Below are positions 34,990 through 43,918 of a stretch of DNA of 64,000 bases, piece after piece. The stretch is from the NCBI RefSeq assembly GCF_038595055.1, contig NZ_CP152002.1, positions 1,098,501-1,162,500 on the forward strand, in the 5' to 3' direction. The notes below the pieces were generated by a model. That model worked only from the letters and a program-made list of their open reading frames with translations, was not told where the DNA came from and did not search any database. A program made the position numbers and the translations under genes. Positions within the stretch are counted from its first letter, which is position 1; each line of letters starts with the position of its first letter. This DNA is from Paenibacillus sp. FSL R7-0345. Lineage in GTDB: Bacteria > Bacillota > Bacilli > Paenibacillales > Paenibacillaceae.

Positions 34990-37683
34990 ATGAGGACCAG
35001 AAATAAGAAGAAAAAAACAATTAAACCTCTCCATCTACTGCTCAAATTCGCAGCATTAGCTATCTTGTTTCTAGTGTCCGTTTCTGTCTTCGGAGAGGAC
35101 GGCACGAAGCAGGGCGAGGTAGAGGTGGACATGACCAGGCTGTCATCAGCAAGTGATGCAGATCAGGCATTGCCTGACGGGACTGTGCTATGGCAGCTGG
35201 GTAAGCAGGACGGGTCGGCAGCAGAGTTCGCGGCTGCAGGTTCAGCAGGTGCCAAAGCTGCTGCCTATACTGTTTCTTCCAGCTCTGCTAAAACGCCTTC
35301 CAATCTTCAGAGCATTCCTTCGGGGCTGAGAGGGGATACCAATCCTGAGCTGAGTATCACCTATAATCTGAATAAGATCCCGGAGAACGGGGTCTTATTT
35401 CGCGTAAGCATCATTGATGCCTACAAATCTGTTCCCCAGATGAGTGTTTTCTCCAACCGCCAGCTGTCAGGCATTATCCAGATCGCCGGGGTAGCCGGTA
35501 CAGACAGCGAATATAAATTCCGTAAAACGTATGAGCTTTATATTCCGAAAGAGCAACTGGTGACCGGGAGCAATGAGCTGAAGCTGGAGGCGGCGCGCGG
35601 AATCTATTCATCCGGTATGGAGGATAAATACAACTGGTGGACCTGGGATGCCCTAAGCCTGGAGTCGCTGAATGAGCCGATTCAGGAGCCGATTCACGGC
35701 AGCTATACGCTGACAGGCACAATGGTCAACAATAAACAGTTTTATTTTGACGAAGGCGCAGTCACTCATCTTCCTTATATTATGAAGTGGCTCGGCATTG
35801 CATACAGCGGCAACATCATGCGTACCAGCTGTGCCAGTGACGTTGGCCGCTCCTGTTCTAACATGGCGGATTATTATAAGGTTCTTCAGGACTACAATAT
35901 GCAGTCGGTTGCTCTCTACCTGTATACGGGAGACATCAAGCTGAATGCCGACGGCTCACTGCCGGCGGATGCAGAGAAGAAGCTCACTGATTACTTCCAG
36001 CAATACAGCCCGTACTTCCAGTATTATGAGGTGGATAATGAGCCGGGGCTGTTCAACCGTTCCAAGGCAGTCAATCTGGCAATTGCCGAGTGGCTGAATA
36101 CGAAGGGCAAAACCATTGCCCCGCATCTGCAGACGGTCGCACCTGGCTGGGCCTACTGGCCCGGATACAATACCGATTCCTGCGGTAATCAGAAAGGGAC
36201 AGTCAAACAGTGCGGTGATCCTGACGGCTGGGAGCGTGATCCGGAGCAGCGGGGCGAACTGGAAGAGGTTACGGATCTGACCAACGGGCATTCCTACGGG
36301 GAGTCTTATATTTTCAGCAACGGCGGCAGCTTCACCGAGAACCTTAAAACGTTCGGCGGTGCGGCAGACGGGCTGGGCAAAAAAATGCTGACGACTGAAT
36401 TCGGCACCTCGGATTCGCATACCGATGCTTACCAGTACGGGGCTTCCGAGCCTACGGCAGCGGTGTTTGACCGGATCATGCGCGCCCATATCGGCTACGC
36501 GGATATGTTTGTGCAGCACGCCGCTTTTTTTAAAAATTTCAGTCTGTTTAAATACGGCTTCAATCTGGAAGAGCATGATCCGGCCAAGACAGAAATCTAC
36601 TACACAAAGAATGATGAGGATTCCCGGGTTAGCATCATGCGCAGGCTGAGTCTTGCCTATGCCACACACGGGGCACCGTTAACCTATCAGATCAGCAACA
36701 AGGATGAGCTGGCTGACAAGCTGGTCTATGTCCGGGCTGTAGATACCTCAACCCTGGAACCGCTGGCCGGCAGCGGAGCAACCTCTAACAAGGTGCTGGT
36801 GAATTTCGTTAACTTTGAAGAAACGGAACAAACCGTAACCGTTAAGGTCACTATGCCGGAAAAAACAGTGTACGAAGGAGAGCGGTACGGCAACGGAGAT
36901 ACTTATGAGGCAGCGCGCAGTTATGTATCCGGACAAAATGCAGCGCCTGAGCTTGAGTTCACCGAAACCCTGGCGCCTGGAGAGGCGGTGCAGTATATCC
37001 TCGAGCCATCTTCCGAGGTAGCCGATGCTGCACCGCAGGGCTTCAAGGCCGCGGCGGTCAAAGGATTATCGATGAAGCTGAGCTGGCTGGAGGCTCCCGG
37101 AGCAAGCTATGAAGTGCTCCGGGCCGACGGCTCGGGCGGGGATATGAAGGTTATAGCAACCAATGTCCAGAGCACCGGATATACCGACAGTAAGCTGCAG
37201 GAGGGTACCCTTTATACTTACGCTGTAAGAGTAACCGGATCGCGCCTTATGTCGGGTAAGGTCCAGATTACCGCGACAGGCCTGGTTCCGCTGGACCGCT
37301 CAGAATGGAAGGTTTCATCTAATATCAGTACTGACGTATCCAATCCGGGAGGTGCCATTGACGGGGACCGGCGTACACGCTGGGATACCGGCAAACATCA
37401 GGCTTCCGGAGAATATTTTCAGATTGATCTTGGCAAACCCCATAATGTAGAGGCAATAGAGCTCGATTATAGTTTGTCCTCCTACGACTATCCGCGCGGC
37501 TACGAACTGTACGTTTCAGATGACGCGAAGAACTGGAAACGGGTGGTTAGCGGAAAAGGACAGCTTAGCATGACCCGGATCCCTTTTCCTCAATTAAAGA
37601 CACGTTATATTAAAATTGTGCAGACAGGATCTGGAGGGAATTACTGGTCCATTCAGGAGCTGCAGGTATACTCAAGAGAATAG
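34990..37683 (+). CDS. Secreted multidomain glycosidase, probable clan GH-A fold, family unassigned
   Basis: An 897-residue exported protein: a basic N-terminus and hydrophobic segment (about 15-35), a beta-rich module (about 105-226) resembling the C-terminal domain of rhamnogalacturonan lyases, a catalytic-like region (about 240-570) with NEP in EVDNEPGLF (Glu351) and LTTEFGTS (Glu470) as candidate acid/base and nucleophile of a clan-A barrel, a fibronectin III-like module (about 685-770) and a C-terminal F5/8C (CBM32-like) domain (about 785-895). The start ATG has only a weak AGGACAAGGGA upstream. Its place after the mannanases suggests EPS or plant polysaccharide cleavage. Exact family and bond specificity unknown. 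Confidence 0.7.
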   Translation: MRTRNKKKKTIKPLHLLLKFAALAILFLVSVSVFGEDGTKQGEVEVDMTRLSSASDADQALPDGTVLWQLGKQDGSAAEFAAAGSAGAKAAAYTVSSSSAKTPSNLQSIPSGLRGDTNPELSITYNLNKIPENGVLFRVSIIDAYKSVPQMSVFSNRQLSGIIQIAGVAGTDSEYKFRKTYELYIPKEQLVTGSNELKLEAARGIYSSGMEDKYNWWTWDALSLESLNEPIQEPIHGSYTLTGTMVNNKQFYFDEGAVTHLPYIMKWLGIAYSGNIMRTSCASDVGRSCSNMADYYKVLQDYNMQSVALYLYTGDIKLNADGSLPADAEKKLTDYFQQYSPYFQYYEVDNEPGLFNRSKAVNLAIAEWLNTKGKTIAPHLQTVAPGWAYWPGYNTDSCGNQKGTVKQCGDPDGWERDPEQRGELEEVTDLTNGHSYGESYIFSNGGSFTENLKTFGGAADGLGKKMLTTEFGTSDSHTDAYQYGASEPTAAVFDRIMRAHIGYADMFVQHAAFFKNFSLFKYGFNLEEHDPAKTEIYYTKNDEDSRVSIMRRLSLAYATHGAPLTYQISNKDELADKLVYVRAVDTSTLEPLAGSGATSNKVLVNFVNFEETEQTVTVKVTMPEKTVYEGERYGNGDTYEAARSYVSGQNAAPELEFTETLAPGEAVQYILEPSSEVADAAPQGFKAAAVKGLSMKLSWLEAPGASYEVLRADGSGGDMKVIATNVQSTGYTDSKLQEGTLYTYAVRVTGSRLMSGKVQITATGLVPLDRSEWKVSSNISTDVSNPGGAIDGDRRTRWDTGKHQASGEYFQIDLGKPHNVEAIELDYSLSSYDYPRGYELYVSDDAKNWKRVVSGKGQLSMTRIPFPQLKTRYIKIVQTGSGGNYWSIQELQVYSRE

Positions 37684-37720
37684 GGTACAGGAAGGCAGGA
37701 TATCTGCGTTCTTGTATTGG

Positions 37721-37749
37721 GAACCCCGCCGCTGCCGGCAGGGTTTTTT
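37721..37749 (+). terminator. Rho-independent terminator after the glycosidase genes
   Basis: AACCCCGCCG and CCGGCAGGGTT arms (with small bulges) followed by TTTTTT. It closes the EPS/glycosidase region. Confidence 0.75.
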
Positions 37750-37942
37750 GCATTGAATAGGAAAGCCGAATTTGCGCATTTTATAAAAGCGGGTAAAGGC
37801 CAGCAATACCACTCATGTCAGATTTTATCCTGCAGCCAGGTGATATATGTCAATATAGCTGTGAATGGCTGATTGTGATACAAATAACAGGTTTCTCCTA
37901 TCAGGTATGCTAGAATTTGCAGCAGAAAAAACGTAAAACACC

Positions 37943-37971
37943 TTGCAGACAGCATATCTTTGTGTTATATT
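37943..37971 (+). promoter_or_regulatory. SigA-type promoter of dps
   Basis: -35 TTGCAG (37943-37948), 17-base spacer, -10 TATATT (37966-37971), placed 66 bases before the start codon. Confidence 0.6.
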
Positions 37972-37980
37972 GTATATAGA

Positions 37981-37997
37981 TTTAGAACAAGTCTAAA
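37981..37997 (+). promoter_or_regulatory. PerR/Fur-like operator
   Basis: TTTAGAACAAGTCTAAA is an imperfect palindrome close to the PerR box pattern TTATAATNATTATAA. It covers the predicted transcription start of dps, where a repressor would block initiation. Dps genes are classic PerR targets in Bacillota; the match itself is only moderate. Confidence 0.4.
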
Positions 37998-38036
37998 TAC
38001 AATAACAAATAAATTCATTATAGGAGGCTATTTAAA

Positions 38037-38492
38037 ATGAGTACTCAAGTCAATAACCAGACCGAACTGTATGCCGCACTGAACCGCCAGACCGCTAACT
38101 GGACCCTGCTCGGAGTGAAGCTGCATCACTACCACTGGTATGTGAGCGGAGCGCAATTTTTCGCCCTGCATGCCAAGTTTGAAGAGCTCTATACAGAAGC
38201 TGCGACTTATGTGGATGATCTGGCTGAACGTCTGCTCGCAATCGGCGGCAAGCCGGCCTCTTCAATGACCCAATACCTGGCACTCTCCGAGCTGAAGGAA
38301 GCAGCCGGCGGCGAAAGCGCCAAAGAAATGGTTGCCCAGCTGATCAAGGACTTTGCCCATGTCTCCGAAGAACTGAAGAGTGCCATCTCCGCTGCGGAAG
38401 AGCTCAGCGACCAGCCGACAGCTGACCTTCTGATCGGAATCAGAACCAGTGTTGAGAAGAATGCCTGGATGCTGAACGCGTTTCTGGCTTAA
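38037..38492 (+). CDS. dps: Dps family ferritin-like DNA protection protein
   Basis: A 151-residue ferritin-like four-helix protein. The N-terminal part has the Dps signature LHHYHWYVSGAQFFALHAKF with ferroxidase ligands (His and Asp/Glu residues), followed by YVDDLAERLLAIGG. Dps dodecamers oxidise and store iron using hydrogen peroxide and protect DNA in stationary phase. The start has TAGGAGG 8 bases upstream. The gene has its own SigA-type promoter, a PerR-like box and a terminator, so it is monocistronic. Confidence 0.92.
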   Translation: MSTQVNNQTELYAALNRQTANWTLLGVKLHHYHWYVSGAQFFALHAKFEELYTEAATYVDDLAERLLAIGGKPASSMTQYLALSELKEAAGGESAKEMVAQLIKDFAHVSEELKSAISAAEELSDQPTADLLIGIRTSVEKNAWMLNAFLA

Positions 38493-38548
38493 GCATACTT
38501 AATTGCAGGCCCTGCAGTCTGCCTGAGCAGATTATGCAGTAACATAAG

Positions 38549-38580
38549 AAAGCCCGTGCGCTACCCGCACGGGCTTTCTG
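38549..38580. terminator. Bidirectional terminator between dps and the AIM24-like gene
   Basis: Perfect 14-bp arms AGAAAGCCCGTGCG and CGCACGGGCTTTCT around CTAC. The T-rich end serves dps, the A-rich side serves the convergent gene. Confidence 0.85.
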
Positions 38581-38583
38581 GGC

Positions 38584-39288
38584 TTATTTAATGAAGACAC
38601 CGCCGAACGGCAGCGCCTCACGCAAAAAACGTTTGATGATCCCATCCTCATCATGCTCCCGTTCAAAACGGCGGCTCTGGCGGCCGGCCTGAAACAGTAC
38701 CGGACCGTGGCCGGTCATCTTCCAGTGGTAGCTCATATGCTGGCTGGCCAGGTGATTGCCGTAGACGGTAAGCTCAAGCCTGGCATTCTCCGGATAGGCA
38801 ATAATACTGCCTGCATCGACGTACAGCGGCTCTGTAGGATGCAGCTCAGCCTCGCAGACCGTCCCCTCGGTAAGAATACCGATGCTGCCGTACCCGGCAA
38901 ATTTCACCTTCACCACATCGCGGGTTACCAGCATGTTCTTCATGCTCAGCACACGGGTCTGCATTGTAATGCCTTTGCTGTAGAAGAACAGATGCCTGAA
39001 GTCGTAGAGCAGATCGCTTTTGCCGTCCAGCTGCAGGGTTTTGACCCGGTAGCCTGGCGGCAGCGCTGCGGTAAATTTGCAGGGCCCGGACAGATCCGAA
39101 CGGATCAGCTTCCGCTTACGGTACATGCCCTTGACATCCATCAGCCGGTCCGCCCGTCCGGAGGAGGGACCCTGATAGGCGATGATTTGCTGGGGGTGCA
39201 GCACATGGACCTCTTCATTCTCTCCGACAGTAAAAGCAATAGCTTGTCCGCTGCCGCTGTCGCCTTCATCCTGAATCTCAACGTTCAT
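38584..39288 (-). CDS. AIM24 family protein
   Basis: A 234-residue beta-rich protein of the AIM24/TIGR00266-like superfamily: Gly-rich strands with AYQGPSSGRADRLMDVKG, FAGYGSIGILTEG, VDAGSIIAYPE and a C-terminal VLFQAGRQSRRFER. The bacterial function is not established. The ATG is preceded by AAAGGAGTG. It ends at the shared terminator with dps; the coiled-coil membrane protein gene lies 44 bases upstream on the same strand and may be cotranscribed. Confidence 0.8.
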   Translation of the reverse strand: MNVEIQDEGDSGSGQAIAFTVGENEEVHVLHPQQIIAYQGPSSGRADRLMDVKGMYRKRKLIRSDLSGPCKFTAALPPGYRVKTLQLDGKSDLLYDFRHLFFYSKGITMQTRVLSMKNMLVTRDVVKVKFAGYGSIGILTEGTVCEAELHPTEPLYVDAGSIIAYPENARLELTVYGNHLASQHMSYHWKMTGHGPVLFQAGRQSRRFEREHDEDGIIKRFLREALPFGGVFIK

Positions 39289-39332
39289 GGTTCACACTCC
39301 TTTCCTGTGAAGCGGAAATAAAGGGTAAGGCC

Positions 39333-39860
39333 TTAACGCAGTCTGTCACGCAAGGTGTCGCTTTTTCTGGAGCGGTGGCGCATGGTAAAGCGCAGCAGCC
39401 GGATGATGACGAAATAGCCGAGAATAAGGGCAACACCGGTAATCACGGTAACCTTGATCCGGTTATAATAATTTTCCCGCGCAGTGCGGTCATTTTTGAG
39501 TTCATCAACAACTAGGCTCAGCTGGCGGTTCTGCTCCTGCAGCGACTCATTCTGGGCACGGTACGTCTCCATCTGCTCCAGGGTCTGGCCCAGCTGGCTT
39601 TGGGTTTCGCCCAGTGCGTCAACGGTCTGGCCGAGCTGCTCTTTGGTCTGCTGCAGCTCTTCGACAGTCTCCTGGTAATTCTGCTGCAGCTTGTTCACTT
39701 CGCCGGGCAGCTCAGAGAAGTTCTGTAATCCATTATATAAATCACTGAAATAATTGGCTTCTGCTGCCGGTGCCGGCAGATAAACGGAAAGGCCGAGCAG
39801 CATCAGGGCTGATAACGACAGCTTGTTCCATGTGCGGGTTAAGCGTTTTATGATGTTCAT
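39333..39860 (-). CDS. Membrane protein with central coiled coil, function unknown
   Basis: A 175-residue protein with a hydrophobic signal or anchor (about 12-34), a long Gln/Glu-rich coiled coil (about 40-120; ELQQTKEQLGQTVDALGET) and a second membrane helix (about 131-155) followed by a basic tail. It probably projects a coiled coil outside the membrane. The start at 39860 is favoured by AGGTGG 8 bases upstream; two GTG codons upstream are possible alternatives. Likely in one unit with the AIM24-like gene. No family recognised. Confidence 0.65.
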   Translation of the reverse strand: MNIIKRLTRTWNKLSLSALMLLGLSVYLPAPAAEANYFSDLYNGLQNFSELPGEVNKLQQNYQETVEELQQTKEQLGQTVDALGETQSQLGQTLEQMETYRAQNESLQEQNRQLSLVVDELKNDRTARENYYNRIKVTVITGVALILGYFVIIRLLRFTMRHRSRKSDTLRDRLR

Positions 39861-40131
39861 ATCATTCACCACCTGAAAGTAGGTTCTTACTGCTATTATT
39901 TTAGCATAGAGAGGGTTGGATAGGCACTTTTGATCGAAGCCTGACAGTATTTGGCGTTCTCTGGAGCAGACGTTGTACTTTGATAGCGGATGATTGTGGT
40001 TTAAGGATTTTTACCCTGCCGCTCCCGGCAGTAACCAAAGAGTAATACCGTGATTCGGACAGTCAGGTTTCATTTGGCTTTCCCTCCGGCAGGATATTGA
40101 CGTATACTGTGAACGGGAAGGGGCTGAAGGT

Positions 40132-40818
40132 ATGAATAAATGGCTGAAAACACTGCTGTTTCTCGCAGGCTCTGCGCTTTTGACGCGTCTGATTCCGTTC
40201 TCCTCTATGTTCCGCAACCTGGATACGATGTTCCATGAATTCGGGCATGCACTGGTAACGCTGCTGCTCTCGGGCCAGGTGCTGAGGATCGAGCTGTATG
40301 CGGATCATAGCGGTGTAACCTATTCTGCGGTTGAAGCAGGCCTCAGGCCGGTGCTGGTTTCCCTTTCGGGTTATCCGCTGGCTTCACTGTCTGCGCTGCT
40401 GCTGTTTTATTTATATGCCAGAGGGCGGGAACGCTGGGGGCTGCTGCTATCCTCGCTGGTCGCTCTCATTATGCTGGTGCTGTATGTCAGGGGCGGCTTC
40501 GGCATGCTCTGGCTGGGCGGCTTTATTGTCCTTAATCTGGCGCTGCTGTACTTTTGGCCCAAGGCAGTCAAATACTATTATCTGTTTCTGGCTTTTTTGA
40601 CACTGGAGGAGTCGGTAATGAGCACATTATTTCTGCTCTCTGCTTCGCTGCTAACTCCCTCAAGGGCGGGGGATGCGGCGAATCTGGCCGGACTTACCTT
40701 TTTACCGGCAGTAGTTTGGGCGTCTTTATTTTTTCTCTTTTCATTAATATGCGCCAAATGGTCGCTCGGCTGCTTTTTCTGGAAAGAGCGTACGCAGGGC
40801 TACAGGAGAAGCCGGTGA
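40132..40818 (+). CDS. M50-like membrane metallopeptidase
   Basis: A 228-residue membrane protein with about six helices. The zinc motif HEFGH (His35, Glu36, His39) lies in the first membrane segment, as in site-2-protease relatives of the M50B-like family found in Bacillota. No PDZ domain is seen. Substrate unknown; the family is linked to intramembrane cleavage but many members are uncharacterised. GAAGGGGCTGAAGG precedes the ATG. A terminator follows, so it appears to be transcribed alone. Confidence 0.78.
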   Translation: MNKWLKTLLFLAGSALLTRLIPFSSMFRNLDTMFHEFGHALVTLLLSGQVLRIELYADHSGVTYSAVEAGLRPVLVSLSGYPLASLSALLLFYLYARGRERWGLLLSSLVALIMLVLYVRGGFGMLWLGGFIVLNLALLYFWPKAVKYYYLFLAFLTLEESVMSTLFLLSASLLTPSRAGDAANLAGLTFLPAVVWASLFFLFSLICAKWSLGCFFWKERTQGYRRSR

Positions 40819-40868
40819 AGCTCGGGTGAGGATTTCGTCAGATTTAGACAAACGGACATCATTTCGTA

Positions 40869-40908
40869 AAGAGGCAATCTGCTTTTAAGTAGATTGGCTC
40901 TTTTTTTG
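40869..40908 (+). terminator. Rho-independent terminator
   Basis: AGAGGCAATCT and AGATTGGCTCT arms separated by GCTTTTAAGT and followed by a run of seven Ts. Confidence 0.8.
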
Positions 40909-41005
40909 TCGATAATATAGAGGCGAACGTATATTCCGTGACAAGGAGTTGTCCGCCATTATTGGTACATTAATAGAAGAACCAAAAAAAGAAAGAGGTG
41001 GAAAT

Positions 41006-41656
41006 ATGCAAGCAAGTATCCAGCCTGCGTTTACTTGGAGCCGAAGCCGGATTTTTGCCGGAGCTTCACGGAATTTAATATTGCTTGTGGAATGGAAAGG
41101 CCTGAACCCGCGTGAGGAGGTGCGCAAAAAAAGCCGCAAGCTGGCAGCAAGAGAGATTGAGCTGCGGATCTGGCTGGAATCACACCTGACCTTTATCGGG
41201 GCTCATGGCTGTACCGCTGAAGCTGGTGAAGGGAGATCCTTGCTGTTCAGGCTGGGCAAGATCCATAGCGGAGCACGCAAGTACATCTGCCTGGAGTTTA
41301 AAGCCGATGGCATGCCTGCCGGAATTCATGAAGCGCTCTGGCTGCAATGGCAGTACAAGCAGCCGCCGGTGGAGCGGATCAGGGAGCTGCCGCTGCAAAA
41401 GCTGGGGCTCGAGTATACGCATCATACCGATGCACTGGCTTTGGACAGCAGCTTTCATGTTGAGAAGCATCTGGAACTGCTGAAGATAGTGAAGGTGCTG
41501 GAGGAGGCAGCACTGTTAAATAGCTACAGTACCGATCCGGTGCTGTCGGAGAGGCTGCGCAGGCAGGCGGACAAACTGCTGCTGCTGGCAGCACGTTCAG
41601 GTGATATGCAGCTGGTGAAGGAGGCGGAAGTGCTCTATAAGCAGCTTGAAGCATAA
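41006..41656 (+). CDS. Hypothetical protein (216 aa)
   Basis: A soluble protein beginning MQASIQPAFTWSRSRIFAGA. The first ~140 residues look like a beta-rich domain (RNLILLVEWKGL, RKYICLEFKADGMP), and the C-terminal ~70 residues are helical with Leu repeats (RRQADKLLLLAARSGDMQLV). The ATG at 41006 has AGAGGTGG 5 bases upstream; an ATG 19 codons earlier has no clear SD. I do not recognise the family. It lies between the M50-like gene and the WYL regulator, both on the same strand but separated by a terminator or a long gap, so context gives no hint. Confidence 0.65.
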   Translation: MQASIQPAFTWSRSRIFAGASRNLILLVEWKGLNPREEVRKKSRKLAAREIELRIWLESHLTFIGAHGCTAEAGEGRSLLFRLGKIHSGARKYICLEFKADGMPAGIHEALWLQWQYKQPPVERIRELPLQKLGLEYTHHTDALALDSSFHVEKHLELLKIVKVLEEAALLNSYSTDPVLSERLRRQADKLLLLAARSGDMQLVKEAEVLYKQLEA

Positions 41657-41912
41657 TGCCGCTGCTTACGTTAAGGGAAAAACGGACAGCAGACCTTCAG
41701 CCGGATAAGCAATATTACGACATACATAATAGATTCATCCGAAGTTCAATAAGTCGCTGTACAGATTATGCAATATATAAATGTGGTAATGTAGTAAAAT
41801 AGTTCTATTATCTTTTTGTGACTCGGTTATTAGATTCTCATTCATGGATAAATATAACTAATTTATATAAAATAATGGGTCTATTTTACCATATATCAAG
41901 GGGAACTGAAAA

Positions 41913-42878
41913 ATGACAGACCGATTAATCCGGCTGATGCGCATCATCACGTTAGTGCAGGCAAAACCTGGGATTCTGGCGCGTGAGCTGGCGGAACGCT
42001 GCGGCAACAGCGAAAGAACGATTTATCGGGATATGGATGCGCTCAGCGCCATGCATATCCCGGTTACCCACTTGGGACATGGGAAGGGATATGCTTTTAT
42101 CGGTAATTTTGCATTGTACCCTTTAGATCTTACGGATGTTGAGGCGGCTGCATTTGCGCAGCTGCGTATCCTTATGAAGGATATCAAGCCTTTGCTGCCT
42201 GCCCAATTTGAAACGGCCTTTGAAAAAATAATGGCTGCGCAATATAAACGAAATGCGGAAAGGGAAGAAACGATGGAAAGTGCGAAAAGGGAGGCCTGGC
42301 AGCCCGGTGCGGACCGGCATCCCATGCAGCTTGAGCAGCCGGTTTTTCTTACGGAAATACTGTCTGCTGTAATGAAGCAGCGCAGCATGCAGGCAGACTA
42401 CTATGAGAACGGGAAGGAGGAGCAGGGGCTGCAGATTGATCCGTATTGCCTTGTTCCGCTAGAGAACCGGATCTACCTGATCGGTGCCTGTCAGCGGTTT
42501 GGCCGGATCCGCGCTTTTCAGATTAACGGCTTCTCCAACGTAAACCTGCTGGACAACTGGTTTTCCAAAGAGCGCTTTGACCTGCAGGCTTTCATGTCAC
42601 AGAAATGGAATCTGAATCAGGACAGTGTGCAGATTGAATTCAGAATCAGATTCTCTGAGCGGATGATGGAACGGCTGAAGTATGAAGAACTGCCGGTGAA
42701 GCCCAGCAGGGTGGACAGGCGAAACGGCTGTATGCATTTTAAAGTGGCTATTGAGGAGGATATCGCTTTTGTCCGCTGGCTGATGAAGTTTGAGGAGGAG
42801 GCCGAAATTCTCGAGCCCTTCTATTATAGGGATGTGCTGAGATATCATATGGAGCAATGGCTGATGCTTTACAGATAA
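41913..42878 (+). CDS. YafY-type HTH regulator with WYL domain
   Basis: A 321-residue regulator. An N-terminal winged HTH (about 1-60; LARELAERCGNSERTIYRDM) is followed by a WYL domain (about 150-225; QMQADYYENGKEEQGLQIDP, then PLENRIYLIGACQ) and a C-terminal WCX region. WYL domains bind nucleic acid or small ligands and control regulators in bacteria. AAGGGGAA precedes the ATG. The 255-base upstream gap is AT-rich and may hold its promoter. Target genes unknown; the modA operon starts 220 bases downstream with its own promoter. Confidence 0.87.
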   Translation: MTDRLIRLMRIITLVQAKPGILARELAERCGNSERTIYRDMDALSAMHIPVTHLGHGKGYAFIGNFALYPLDLTDVEAAAFAQLRILMKDIKPLLPAQFETAFEKIMAAQYKRNAEREETMESAKREAWQPGADRHPMQLEQPVFLTEILSAVMKQRSMQADYYENGKEEQGLQIDPYCLVPLENRIYLIGACQRFGRIRAFQINGFSNVNLLDNWFSKERFDLQAFMSQKWNLNQDSVQIEFRIRFSERMMERLKYEELPVKPSRVDRRNGCMHFKVAIEEDIAFVRWLMKFEEEAEILEPFYYRDVLRYHMEQWLMLYR

Positions 42879-42960
42879 TCCAGGACCGGGCAGGAGTCGT
42901 ACCTGATCCATCCTGGATTTTTAAGCCCTTTATACAGATGGCTAAACTTCATTGTTGAAT

Positions 42961-43056
42961 TTGACCTTTGTTTAATTCCATAACATATACTAATTATGTC
43001 TAAATATAAACAAACATAACTAAACGATAGTAAACTAAAATAGTATATGCTAGAAT
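42961..43056 (+). promoter_or_regulatory. Promoter region of modA with a spaced inverted repeat
   Basis: A possible SigA promoter is TTGACC (42961-42966), 17 bases, CATATA (42984-42989). An alternative is an extended -10, TGCTAGAAT (43048-43056). Nine-base inverted arms CATATACTA (42984-42992) and TAGTATATG (43041-43049) flank 48 bases and overlap both -10 candidates, so they could be paired operator sites for a molybdate-responsive repressor. Confidence 0.35.
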
Positions 43057-43098
43057 AACATCAAAATATATTAGATGCAATTCTGGGAGGTATCACAA

Positions 43099-43887
43099 AT
43101 GTTCAAGTTCAAGAAATTAGCGACTGTTGTTATGTCGGTATTGCTGGCAACGGGGGTATCTGCGGCAGCGGGCGGCCATACAGAGGCGGCAGCCAAGAAA
43201 ACGGAAATTATCGTATCCGCAGCAGCCAGCCTGCAGGACAGCCTGGACAAAATTGCGGTTCAGTATGAGAAGCAGCATCCGGATATCGACCTTGTATTTA
43301 ACTACGGTGCATCAGGCACCCTGCAGAAGCAGATTGAACAAGGCGCGCCGGCCGACCTGTTTTTCTCTGCCGGTGACAAACAGATGACAGCGCTTGTAGA
43401 CGGCGGACTGATTACTGAGAAGAAACAGCTTTTAAAGAACCAGCTGGTGCTGGTTGTTCCTTCGAACTCCAAAACAAAAATCACTACTATTACACAGCTT
43501 ACTGACAAGGCCTTCAAAAAGGTGGCCGTCGGCCAGCCTGAATCCGTGCCGGCCGGCCAGTATGCCCAGCAGTCATTGACTGCCAAGAATGTATGGGATA
43601 CACTGCAAAGCAAGCTGGTGTTTGCCAAGGATGTCCGCCAGGTGCTCTCTTATGTAGAGACAGGTAATGCAGATGCAGGCTTCGTGTACAAGACGGATGC
43701 CCTTACTTCCAATAAGGTGAAGATCGCACTTACTGTAGGCGGCCATGTACATAAGGCTATTAATTACCCTGTAGGTATTATCAAGGAATCTGATCATCTG
43801 GCAGAAGCTAAGGCTTTCTATAACTATGTTCAGACCAAGGCAGCAGGCAGCGTCTTCACAAGCTACGGCTTTTCACTGGCCAATTAA
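43099..43887 (+). CDS. modA: Molybdate ABC transporter substrate-binding protein
   Basis: A 262-residue periplasmic-binding-type protein. A signal peptide (about 1-35) leads to the ModA fold with VSAAASLQDSLDKIA, FNYGASGTLQKQIEQGAPAD and GQPESVPAGQYAQQSL, residues typical of tetrahedral oxyanion binding. Binds molybdate or tungstate for the permease encoded next. GGGAGG precedes the ATG at 43099; an ATG eight codons earlier is less well placed. Odd: the signal peptide has no lipobox cysteine, whereas Gram-positive binding proteins are usually lipoproteins, so anchoring is unclear. Confidence 0.9.
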   Translation: MFKFKKLATVVMSVLLATGVSAAAGGHTEAAAKKTEIIVSAAASLQDSLDKIAVQYEKQHPDIDLVFNYGASGTLQKQIEQGAPADLFFSAGDKQMTALVDGGLITEKKQLLKNQLVLVVPSNSKTKITTITQLTDKAFKKVAVGQPESVPAGQYAQQSLTAKNVWDTLQSKLVFAKDVRQVLSYVETGNADAGFVYKTDALTSNKVKIALTVGGHVHKAINYPVGIIKESDHLAEAKAFYNYVQTKAAGSVFTSYGFSLAN

Positions 43888-43918
43888 TTGAGAATAGAGA
43901 TAAGCGGGGTGAAAGCGG

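Larger units (their letters stand above)
37750..38036 (+). other. Intergenic region upstream of dps
   Basis: The first ~190 bases show no gene or clear element. The last 100 hold the dps promoter, a PerR-like box and the ribosome binding site TAGGAGG. Confidence 0.5.
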
